Shown: piece by piece, positions 54,948 through 64,000 of the stretch
How the letters are laid out: each line of letters opens with the position of its first letter
Numbering within the stretch: the stretch's first letter is position 1
Source: Staphylotrichum longicolle
Lineage: Eukaryota; Ascomycota; Sordariomycetes; Sordariales; Chaetomiaceae
DNA length: 64,000 bases
NCBI GenBank assembly: GCA_019096155.1
Contig: JAHCVI010000001.1
Coordinates: forward strand, 8,990,001 to 9,054,000
Direction: 5' to 3'
The notes under the pieces: model-generated
The model's input: the letters and a program-made list of their open reading frames with translations, nothing else
The model's database searches: none
Told to the model about the DNA's origin: nothing
Made by a program: the position numbers and the translations under genes

Positions 54948-57289
54948 GTTGTCGGAGGGGAAAATGGAGCTCGGGGGAGCTCCCAAGCTGATAAGCGAAG
55001 GTCGGGTCGATCAATTGCCCCGCGCGTTGGGTCCCCAACGGTGCCGATCACTTTCCAAGGCACCAAACAAGACACAGGCACAGAGCAAGAGATCTGAGGA
55101 TTCTCGACATGAGTGGAATGGGATTCCAGGGACTAAGTAAGGCAAAAAAAGGAGGTACGAGCTGACGGAGCAGACGGAGCAGACCGAGCGGACGGTGGGT
55201 CGGGACGTGTTCAGGGATGACTTTCCAACTTCCAAGGTTTTCTGGGAATCCGGAAATTGAGAGAAGGGAGCAGAGAAAAAGCAAAGAAAAAGGCGGCACC
55301 AGGCAGCTGCTGCACACTTGAAGCACTGCAAGTGCAGGACTACTTGGTATGCGGAGGAAGGTAGGAAACAGGGCAATGTTGCCCGACGCCGCCTGCAGGT
55401 CTCGAGGATTCGCCCGTCAACAGGGCACAAGCTTAGCTTGTTGGTGTTCGCGTAGCAACACAGCTGGGTTGCGCAACCAACCTGCAGCGAATTTGGAAGC
55501 TCTTGGGTCTGACTGCCGGGCCTGCAGCGGTGATCCCCAGGGCGTGGGCGATGTCATCAGCGGGGCGTAGACAGTGGGCAGGCTGGCAGGGCCGCGCCCG
55601 GCCAGGGCCTGTGTTGGTTTCAGCACGCCAACTTTGACCCCTGTGCCGCTGCGAATCAGCGCAAGACAGCCGCGGCAACTTTTGCAAGACCATTCAGCGG
55701 TCGCGAAGCACTCCCCGTGTTTCGTCGGAGTGGTTTGGGGATAGGAAGGTGGATACAGAGTGCCAGAGCAAAGCAACTTCGAATTCTTCGAGTTAATTGA
55801 GTCGCCCCAACACGAGCTGTTGGCCCACCTGTCACTCCAGTCGTTCGCCCGCATCATCAGTTAGACATCGATGGATTGGCTGATCGCTCACTGCACCATT
55901 TGCTGCCGCCACTCACCAAGCCCGACACCCATGGCATTGTTCAACGGAGAAGTTCTTGCCCGTTCTCTCACTTCTATCGAGCAGTTTGTGGGAACTCTTG
56001 GGTCTCCAATTCTGATCCAGGTTGCCTTTTGCGGTCAGTCCCCGCCCCCACCAAGATGCATGTCGATGACATCAGCGCCCTCTCTCAGAGCCCACGAGTT
56101 CTTGGCACGTCTGTGCTCCCGCCGTGTCCAGACCGTTGGCTGCCGCCGCCAACCATCCACGTGAGCGTTCCTGGCAGGTGTCATGTCGATCCATTTCATC
56201 TGACACTTTCTTGCTGGAAAGTGGAATCAACAATTGGCGGTGGGCTCTTTTTATTTGAAACCAATATTTCTGCGAGTACGCCGTGTTAACGCAGGCTATA
56301 GCACCTGTGGCAAGGGATCTCGACATTGACTAATTCCCTTGACCTTTTTTGACAGACGTTGAGATCGCAATGTGGATGTAGCTTGGGCAATCGAGGGTTG
56401 AAGGATTGATGTCTCCATACTTAGCAAACCAAGATGGGGGACGGACGGATTACGGTACATTGAAGAGCCCGGCGGCGGTCCGGAGACACCAGTCACCGTG
56501 AACAAAAGACCTTGATCGCACCAGAGAAAGCCGCGAGTGGAGCCAATCGTCGATCGACAGAAGATAGGGCTTTTGACATGCACAAGATCCAGCGGCCCGA
56601 GTCGTCCCCATCCCGGCCGGTTGGAAACGCTAGGTCGACGAGCCGGAGCCGGGAATCACACCAACGGTTTTCCTCTTGTGCCCTCGCTGCCCGCGGCCCC
56701 GCGACGCCGCGACGCAGGCGAACCTCGGGTTGCTGCGCTGTCTTGCGAAATTCGCCGCGGTGAGTTGAGCCCCTGGAGGGGCGTGGTCAGCCGAGAAGTA
56801 TGTTGGTTCGAAGGCGGCCAGATGTTCAGCATATCGCCCAAATGAGACAGAAGATGAGCTTTCAAAGGGCTTGGCAGACCCGCGGCCTCGGCGAACGGGC
56901 AACGCGATGGGCTTGGCCGAGGCGGAACAGCCTGGTTAAAGCTTGTCGGTCGAGATCCGAATATTGCCTAATCGAACAGTGCCCCGCGTTTTTCACATGC
57001 TTTGGGTGGTCTCCTGAGACGAGGTGCATTGGGCAAATCGCCAAGACAGAACCTCAACATGGTCCAATTAACACAGCCCAGCCCGGCCGAGTCACATGGC
57101 ACCATGCGTGGCTCTGGCCAAAATCCGTTGAGGCTAAGCCTTTGGAAAAGGGAAGGCGGTCTTTGCATTCTGCCAATCTTTGCGTCATGGCTCGCTCAAT
57201 AGGCCAACCGCGTCGCAGAGAATTTCCGCCGACAGGCTCAGTGGCGGTCGTCTGAACCACACGCAGCGCAGAGAAAGTTGTGCACACCG

Positions 57290-57305
57290 CACACACACAC
57301 ACACA
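57290..57305. repeat. CA dinucleotide microsatellite
   Basis: Eight uninterrupted CA units about 450 bp upstream of the GPD start codon. Confidence 0.9.
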
Positions 57306-57411
57306 AAGGACTGGCAGCAACGCAAACGTTAGCTGCTTGTCTTATTATTAGAGGCACCGAGGATGCGAGGGATGGGTGTGCGGCCGCCTCTGTTGGCCAC
57401 GTATAAAACTG

Positions 57412-57418
57412 GCTGGGC
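57412..57418 (+). promoter_or_regulatory. TATA-like box upstream of GPD
   Basis: TATAAAA lies about 345 bp before the GPD start codon and is followed by a C/T-rich stretch. The distance allows a leader of about 300 nt. The role is inferred. Confidence 0.35.
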
Positions 57419-57758
57419 CACTCTCCCTGGCTTGTGGGCGATTCCGTTGACCCCATCCCTTCCAGCAGTTCCACACAGCCATCGCCGGTCACCGCCTGCC
57501 CTTTCCACGCCCAACCGGACCCATTCCCACAGGCATATCCACCTGGGAAGCTGCACGTCCCGACCCTTCACCCCTAAACCTTGTCAGCCAAACTGGACCC
57601 TTTCATCTCAACTCTCTCAACACCCTGAATTCTCAACCTCACGCCCTCCGAAGACCACGATCGCCCCAGCCCGATATCCAACTCGGGGAACCAGCTTCGC
57701 CTTTTTGTCCAGTAGCACAGCCCTTCGCAACACGCGCACGCTCCCGCAAACCGCCAAC

Positions 57759-58950
57759 ATGGCCGTGTCCACAGAATCCCCTCGCCAAAGGCACAAAGTG
57801 GCCGTCATTGGGTCCGGCAATTGGGGCACGACGGTTGCGAAACTCGTCGCAGAGAACACCAAGGCGCACCCGGACCTGTTTGAGGAGGACGTGCAGATGT
57901 GGGTGTATGAGGAGAATGTCGTCATCCCCTCCGACTCACCGCACTACCGCAAGCTCACCGGTGATCAACACATACCACGAGAACGTCAAGTACCTCCCCA
58001 AGATCGCACTACCGCCCAACGTCGTCGCCAACCCCTCGCTGCTCGACGCCGTCAAGGACTCGTCCATTCTCATCTTCAACCTGCCGCACGAGTTCATCGG
58101 CAACGTCTGCCGGCAAATCAAGGGCCACATCCTCCCCTCGGCCCGGGGCATAAGCTGCATCAAGGGCGTGACGGTGACGGAGGACAAGGTCGAGCTGATC
58201 TGCGAGTACATTGGCGAGACGCTGGGCATCTATTGCGGCGCCCTGAGCGGCGCCAACATCGCCAACGAGATTGCGAACGAGCTGTGGTGCGAGACCACCA
58301 TCGCGTACAACACGCCGCCGTGCGACCGCCGGTCCGAGAACGGGACGAACGGGGATGCTGCCCACCGCGACGCCCGCGGCCAGGTCAGCAAGATCGACCT
58401 CGTCCCCGTGCCCCAAGAGTACCCGCCCGTCGACCACACTGCGCTCCACAAGCTCTTTGACCGGCCGTACTTCACCGTCTCGATGGTGTCGGACGTGGTC
58501 GGCGTCTCCCTCGCCGGCGCGCTCAAGAACATCGTCGCCCTGGCCTGCGGCTTCATCGAGGGCCACGGCTGGAACATGACGGCCAAGACGGCCGTCATGC
58601 GCCGGGGCATGCTGGAGACGATCCACTTCTGCCAGGAGTTCTTCCCGGAGACCATCCAGGAGATGACCTTCTGGGAGAGCGCCGGCTGGAGCGACATGAT
58701 CGTGAGCTGCACGTCGGCGCGCAACTGGCGCTACTCCAAGATGGCCGCCGAGCGCGGCGTGTCGCTGTACGAGATTGAGCGGACCGAGCTCAACGGCCAG
58801 AAGCTGCAGGGCATCTCGACGACCAAGGAGGTCATGAGCTTCCTGAAGGCGCGGGGTGTTGCGGACAAGTACCCGCTGTTCAAGGCGGTTGAGGGTATCG
58901 TGGACGGGACATTTGAAGTGAAGAACATTCCTGTACTGTTCAGGCAGTAA
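57759..58950 (+). CDS. GPD1: NAD-dependent glycerol-3-phosphate dehydrogenase with an apparent frameshift
   Basis: Reduces dihydroxyacetone phosphate to glycerol 3-phosphate for glycerol and lipid synthesis. The N-terminal Rossmann motif VAVIGSGNWGTTVAK is at 14-28 (GSGNWG 18-23). After KLT (residue 67, near 57957-57961) the frame shifts: the next family block (VINTYHENVKYLP) lies in the +1 frame and runs on without a break to 58950. That block contains CGALSGANIANEIANE, GALKNIVALACGFIEGHGW (with the conserved Lys-Asn of the active site), TSARNWRYSKMAAERG and the C-terminus. Total length leaves one surplus or two missing bases. No splice pair fits because both flanks are conserved. The enzyme diverges from the best-known family members in its C-terminal third, so it may be a second paralogue. 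Confidence 0.85.
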
Positions 58951-59088
58951 AAATCAGAGACGGGCGCGGTGGGGGAGCGGAGTCCAGTAGATTCAAATGA
59001 CCTTTAGATGGGGTGGCATCGTCCTACACGGGACAGCCGGTTATGTATGTAGGCTTGATATCCTAATGAAATGTCCAACAAGCACTCG

Positions 59089-60618
59089 CTAAATGCTTGA
59101 AAAAAAAAGCCCGAACTGACGCTGGTCCGCATCGGAAAGTTTGTACACATATACTCGAGAATCCCCCAAACATCCTTCCATGTTCAGTCTCCGCCTCTCC
59201 TCAACAAATCCCCCATCAATACCCATCCAACAACGCCCTCTTCTCCTCGTCCTCCACCTCCCCACCCCCCTCAACCCGCTCGCAAAACTGCCCCTCCTGC
59301 CCCGCGCGCTCCCACTCTCCTTGTTTCCCTCCCCATCCATGGTCCTCTCCCCGTCCCCAAACACCCTCTTCCCCACGCAATCGTAGCTCAGCCACACCAG
59401 GTTGAACACGGCCGTCGAGAAGGCCACCATCCACGCCGGCGACCGACCCCGCTTGTCCGCGAACAGCCGCCCGCCACCCATCATCAGGATCACCACGGGC
59501 GCCCAGAAGCCGAGGAAGAGCACCTGCCCGAGCTTCTGGCCCCGCGTCGTCACCGTGTAGGGCTGGAGGGCCGCCAGGTACGACTGGTAGGCGGCCGGCA
59601 GCTCGTGCTCGCGGGCGCCGTCGCGGAGGAGCTTGAGGTAGCGCGCCGAGGGCTGCGCGTAGTCGGGCTGCGGGCGGCGGACGGGGCGCAGGAGCGGGGC
59701 GAGCCAGGACGGGACGGACGGGGTTGGTCGCGGGGGGGATGGTTTGGTGCCGTCGTCGTCGTCGCTGTTTGGGTTGGGTGAGGGACTCGGCTTGTTGGAA
59801 TCGTCGTCGCCGCCGTCGGGGAGGTCTGGGAGACGTGGTGCGTAGAGAGTGTGTGCGAGGAAGGGCATCGGGGGGGCGGGGATGGTGGGCTTTTCGGGGA
59901 CGCGAATGCTTGGTGGGAGGACGAGGCAGGGGACGAGGATCTCGTGGTAGCTTGCGCCGCCACCTTCTGTGGCCACGATCTTCGCGTAATCTTCGGTGGT
60001 GACCTCGTAGACGACGCCGTACAGTCCTTTGTCCCAGACCGGTGACCGGCGGTCCAGACTGTTCTCCTTGTCCTCATCCTCATCTTGTGCGACCGGAGGA
60101 TTGACGGGGGGGCGATCAGGCATGCCCGGCGGAAATTTGGGCGGGTCGATCGGTGGCTTCTTGCCCGGGATCTTGCGCATCGCGGTATTGGCAAAGCACG
60201 GTTCGCGATAGGGGATTCCCGGGAGATCGAAGGTCAAGTCGAGCGACGGCGCCGCGACATTAACCTGGCTCAGCGGACGGATGCCACGCATGCCGAGGAA
60301 GGTCTCGGCGCACATGTTGGAGCCATACGCGAGGTAGAGGACGGTCTTGGGCTTGACGGGCGCATTTTGATGAAATGACTTTGCGAGGATCGGTTCGCTT
60401 GGGAATGGCGTCGGTGCGACATCAGGTTCGGAAAGTCGTTGCGCAGAGGTGTGGGGGATGGAGGAGATTGGCGGATAGGGAACTGGCGCAGGCCGAGCAG
60501 CCCAGGACCAGAGGATCTGAATGTGCTTGAGACTCCAGACGGCGGTGTCGTCTGCGTTCTTGGAGATGCGCGCCTCCGGCTCCGAGCCAAGAGAAGCTGT
60601 GGTTTTGGCCGGCCTCAT
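59089..60618 (-). CDS. Gamma-glutamylcyclotransferase-fold protein (GliK-like) with C-terminal membrane segments
   Basis: A 509-residue frame from the ATG at 60618; the open frame extends to 60687 but starts there with a non-ATG codon. The GGCT fold is shown by YLAYGSNMCAETF at about 95-107, the substrate-loop signature, then GIPYREPCFANTAMRK and LYGVVYEVTTEDYAKIVATEG, where the last Glu is the probable catalytic acid. A disordered Pro/Asp insert interrupts the later part. Two hydrophobic helices follow, FLGFWAPVVILMMGGG and WMVAFSTAVFNLVWLSY, then an Arg-rich tail. GGCT-fold relatives cleave gamma-glutamyl groups, for example in glutathione or gliotoxin metabolism (GliK). No toxin-cluster genes are present here, so a general glutathione-related or membrane role is likelier. 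The C-terminal tail may include an unrecognised intron. Confidence 0.75.
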   Translation of the reverse strand: MRPAKTTASLGSEPEARISKNADDTAVWSLKHIQILWSWAARPAPVPYPPISSIPHTSAQRLSEPDVAPTPFPSEPILAKSFHQNAPVKPKTVLYLAYGSNMCAETFLGMRGIRPLSQVNVAAPSLDLTFDLPGIPYREPCFANTAMRKIPGKKPPIDPPKFPPGMPDRPPVNPPVAQDEDEDKENSLDRRSPVWDKGLYGVVYEVTTEDYAKIVATEGGGASYHEILVPCLVLPPSIRVPEKPTIPAPPMPFLAHTLYAPRLPDLPDGGDDDSNKPSPSPNPNSDDDDGTKPSPPRPTPSVPSWLAPLLRPVRRPQPDYAQPSARYLKLLRDGAREHELPAAYQSYLAALQPYTVTTRGQKLGQVLFLGFWAPVVILMMGGGRLFADKRGRSPAWMVAFSTAVFNLVWLSYDCVGKRVFGDGERTMDGEGNKESGSARGRRGSFASGLRGVGRWRTRRRGRCWMGIDGGFVEERRRLNMEGCLGDSRVYVYKLSDADQRQFGLFFSSI

Positions 60619-61472
60619 GATTGTGACGTCAGAGATGCCGGTCGCGCGATCGGAGGCTTGTGCGGAAGGGTACCTGAGTTGTCGCAATTCGCGTTACAAA
60701 TGGCGAATTCCCGTGAGGTTTTATACACCCTGCCAGAGCGACACGAATGCCCGGCAGCCTGGGCTGCGTACGTAATCCACCCATCTCCGGTTTTACCGGA
60801 TCTTGTGGGGTCTCTCGGAGCCAAGCCCGCAGAACCCTCCGCTATTGAGCCGAGTCCGATGCGGATGCTCCGAGGTGCGATTGAGAGTGAGCGGGTACAT
60901 CACCAACCGCCCGGTACCGGAACCTTCCGTCTTACTCTGCTTAAATTCAAAGTTGCCGTGTTGGTTGCGATAAGCTTGTCTGTGCTCAACGGTGCTCGTC
61001 GCCGGAGATAGCTGGGGTCCCAACGCTGGCATGGCGATGGGACTTGGACGCTCTCTGGGCCATGATATAGATGTCATAGCCCAGGTACTCTCAACTACTG
61101 CAGAATGGAATTTGCATGGAGGTTTGGTCAGATGGACATGATGTGCACGGAGGATCGGGAGGGGGGAAAGAGGAAATTGGTTCTCTGTGGGTGAAGGCCT
61201 GCGCCTTCCCTTCCTGCTCGGTGACAGTTCTGAGGGGCAATGTCAAGTTGACTGAAGGCAACCACGACTGGGCTTCTTCAAGGGTCCATGGCGCACAGAA
61301 ATGAAATACCGCTGGCAGGGGAATTTCTTTCCTAAGATCTGCAAACCGTACTTTGAATTTTGAAAGTGACAACTCACGGTGCATACTCCTCGGGGGCAAC
61401 TCGCAACGTCGTCTCCCTGAATGGTTCAGGCAGAGTGAACAGCCGCAAACATCTCGTCTTTTCATCTTCAAG
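60619..61472. other. Divergent intergenic region
   Basis: About 850 bp between the GGCT-fold gene and the large unrecognised gene. No clear gene or element was seen. Confidence 0.35.
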
Positions 61473-63865
61473 ATGGATTACACTCGCTACTCATCCCAAC
61501 CGGCAACCGTCGACCTTGTCCGAGCCGACTTGGCTGAGGTTTGGACAATTGGGGAGGAGGAAGTCGATAGTCCAAAGAGACCGCCATCAGTTTTTGGAGT
61601 CAACGATATGCTCGACCTCGAGTATATTCCAACTCCTGGACTTCGCCCCTCAAAAGCGACGAGGAAGGACCCACTCCCCAGTCTTCTAGGTGACATTCTT
61701 GAACTGTCACCTAGCCGGAACCAGGGACGGAGCAATCCCAACGGGGGATCATCTAGCAAGCCATCGGAAAAGGGCAACAAAAGAACTTCGCACCATGTTC
61801 CAACACGCAGCCGACCTGCCAAAAGCTCCCCTGCTGCAATACTATCCAGCCCGGCCACACACCCAGTCAGCCCACAAGAATCGCACGATTCCACCCGGGG
61901 GACACGGGGACCCAAACGTCCTGCCCGCATTCAGCAACCTCCGGCCCATGCAAACCGGCGTCGCCGCCCCATCCAACAAACTGAGGGAACGAGAGACTCC
62001 CCAACGGTTTCTCCGACTCCCAACCCACGTCAGCCACGTCAGTCAAACACCACATCGGCAGCAACCTCCACTGCACCCAAGGGTCCAATCAGGGCATCAA
62101 AGACCCGTCCAGAGCCATCCAAACTTGTTTCAAGCCAGACCAAGGCTAAGGCACGGAAGCGTGAAGACGACTGTTATGAGCTGAGCGACGCGACAGACAC
62201 AGACGAAGAGTCCAGACCCAAGAAGCGACAAGCCAACCAGCCATCTCCCAAACAGCCTCGTTTGCCTTCTGATTCCAGAGCCCGGGACATTGACGAGGGA
62301 GGTGCCCACAGTATTCCTGTCTTCACCCAAGGGAACAAACCCACGGGGACCAAACGCACTCGTGTTCCGAAAAAGCCGTCTGGCCTTGCTGTTGCCCCTG
62401 AAAACGAGATCGAGACTGAGCCAAGACAATCAGACACAGTTCTGAATGATGGCCCAGAGGTGGGGTTGGGCATTGAACAAGACCAGGGCAGGAAGAAGCA
62501 CAAGTCGGCCACGTGCAAGCCAGAAATCGAAGAGAATCGACGATCGTGTCCCCTGGCATCCGCTGCCTTGAAGACTGGTTCCCCTTTAGACCCACTGTCT
62601 CCAAAGCTACCAAATCATCCGGTAGCTTCAAGAAACAAGGAGTCTTCCCCTCCAGCTGCTTCGAAATTCCGAGATGTCATCATTGTCTCCAGCGGAAGTG
62701 AAGGTGATGCAGTCGCAGGATCGACCTCGCCGTTGTTCGTGGAGCAAGGTCAACACATGACAAGCGACGGCCCGGATATTTCACTCACTGTCGACCTGGC
62801 GACCAGTTCTGGTCAAAGATTGCCAATCCGGCTTCCATCCAGCCATATCGCTCTGGCACTTACTCCGCCACCATCCTTCCAACCACATGCCTTCGACGGA
62901 CCGCTCCAGACGCACAACGCTGGCTGTCCGCTACCAGCAGCGTTGAGGGAAGCTTTCTTGTCCGATGAACAGCCCAGGGTTCTGCCCACTTCGGTCCCTG
63001 AGCCGAACCCTTGTCTGGAAGAAGATGCCCTCGCCCCCGAAGATATCTGGAAGCAGGCCGTGGAAGACGATTCTCCGCCTGCAGTCATGCGTAGAATTGT
63101 TACCGTGAGAGATGTCCCCGTCGCAGACGATGATAAGCAACGGCTAATTCTGGGAAATTCTAGTTGTTGCATCGGTCTTTGAAGCCCAGAGAGGAGGTCG
63201 TCAAGGACATCGCCACCGATTATCAAGAGAATGCACAACGTTTGCTCGGCAACCTGAGCGCACGCCATCACCAGGAACAAGCTGACACAATGAGGACTCT
63301 TCGCAAGGCATGTCGCGACGCCTTTTCCGTCTTTTCTGGTGCGGGCCAAGATATGGGAATCCTCATTAGCAGGCTCCGCGAGATGAATGCCAGTCACACA
63401 GCAGATACGCTCACTCGGCCGCTTCTTGTTCAAAAGCTTGGCGGAGTCGCCCGTTTATGTCAGAGCAGGCTGGATGGCCACGTCAAGAACGGATCACTGG
63501 AAGATGATCTCGTAAGTGAGCCAGAGGACACCCTTGATAGCCTCTCGGAGACCTATCGGGTCAAGTTGTTCGAGGCGGTTCGGCGAACAGATAACGCCCT
63601 TGACGTGTCAGACGAGGTAAACGTGCAAGTGAATGAGTTCATCAAGCGCTGTTTTCGGGGAGAGACCAATAAGCTGCACCACCCCCCGGCCAAGGACCCG
63701 GAGAAGAATACCCGAAACGCGAATGACGCTTTGGAGGTGTTCTTGGGCGGGATCATCAGCAGGTTGGAGGAAAATAGTGAAAGAAGCAACCCTCCTAAAG
63801 CCGAAACGGCCATCGACATTGCCTCCGAGGACTCGGACATTCCAGGCATAGAGTTCCTGAACTAA
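61473..63865 (+). CDS. Large Ser/Pro-rich protein with helical C-terminal domain, unknown function
   Basis: Two exons (61473-63104 and 63164-63865) give 777 residues. The 59-nt intron has donor GTGAGA, a GGCTAATTC branch and acceptor TTCTAG. Reading through it instead would stop at 63182. The start is the ATG before DYTRYSSQ; the upstream in-frame stretch lacks an ATG. The first 500 residues are Ser/Pro/Arg-rich and probably disordered, with basic patches (PKKRQ, RKKHK) suggesting nuclear location, and acidic EESRPKKRQ-type stretches. The C-terminal 230 residues are helical and well ordered (EEVVKDIATDYQENAQRLL, ILISRLREMNASH, YRVKLFEAVRRTDNAL). The layout resembles chromatin, kinetochore or meiotic factors, but no family is recognised. 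Confidence 0.7.
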
Positions 63866-64000
63866 GATGAGGGTTCAATGGGCAGTTGGGGGCAGGAAGG
63901 AAATGTGGCTTCAGAATCTTCAAGCTTTGGGTGGAATTGTTGATTTGCTACTCTTAGGTGGATGATCTGTTGGTCGAAACATGCTGGAATAAACCTTGCC

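Larger units (their letters stand above)
54948..57758. promoter_or_regulatory. 2.8-kb divergent region between GDB1 and GPD
   Basis: It should hold both promoters. The GPD-proximal end has a CA microsatellite (57290-57305), a TATA-like box (57412-57418) and a pyrimidine-rich leader before the ATG, common for strongly expressed fungal genes. No gene with recognisable protein homology was found inside. Confidence 0.4.

Noticed and set aside
1..64000. Transposon, RIP-mutated repeat, CRISPR array or 5S rRNA
   Set aside because: No transposase or reverse-transcriptase motif, terminal repeat, AT-rich RIP block, spaced direct repeats or 5S-like sequence was seen on reading both strands. A repeat-library search would be decisive and could not be run.

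Overview
The window is nuclear DNA of a filamentous ascomycete, most likely a Sordariomycete (Sordariales-like). This is inferred from short GT-AG introns of 50-100 nt with CTAAC-type branch sites, moderately GC-rich coding DNA, a dispersed tRNA gene with its own short intron, and fungus-specific families (Zn(II)2Cys6 factor, secreted tyrosinase, GMC oxidoreductase, DUF7726, an ankyrin protein with a Helo-like N-terminus). No bacterial operon, CRISPR array, rRNA gene or intact transposon was seen.

Layout. 1-9.5 kb: UTP20 (partial, -), an RPB12-like zinc-ribbon protein (+), a CwfJ/Drn1-type splicing factor (-) and the Cdc25 phosphatase (-). 9.5-16.1 kb: gene-poor. 16.1-28.5 kb: POL5/MYBBP1A-like (+), proteasome alpha7 (-), two unrecognised proteins, a J-protein (+) and the ER J-protein Erj5 (-). 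29.1-34.7 kb, all on -: an ankyrin protein, a DRB0094/Rnl5-type RNA ligase and a DUF7726 protein. 35.9-42.0 kb, all on +: secreted tyrosinase, secreted GMC oxidoreductase and a Zn(II)2Cys6 regulator, a plausible small phenol-oxidation cluster. 42.4-48 kb: a spliced 78-residue protein, then more than 5 kb without a convincing gene. 48-64 kb: a CFEM-like membrane protein, tRNA-Tyr, glycogen debranching enzyme (-), NAD-dependent glycerol-3-phosphate dehydrogenase (+), a GliK-like gamma-glutamylcyclotransferase with membrane segments (-) and a large unrecognised protein (+).

Most genes are housekeeping: ribosome biogenesis (UTP20, POL5), transcription (RPB12-like), splicing and lariat turnover (CwfJ), protein quality control (alpha7, two J-proteins), cell cycle (Cdc25) and carbon storage or osmolyte supply (debranching enzyme, GPD). 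The accessory parts are the RNA-ligase/ankyrin neighbourhood and the tyrosinase-GMC-regulator trio.

Three conserved genes (proteasome alpha7, the J-protein, GPD) each carry one single-base frame break inside otherwise intact, conserved coding sequence. Consensus indels are the simplest explanation, but they need checking against reads. Exon limits were worked out by hand from splice signals and frame continuity.
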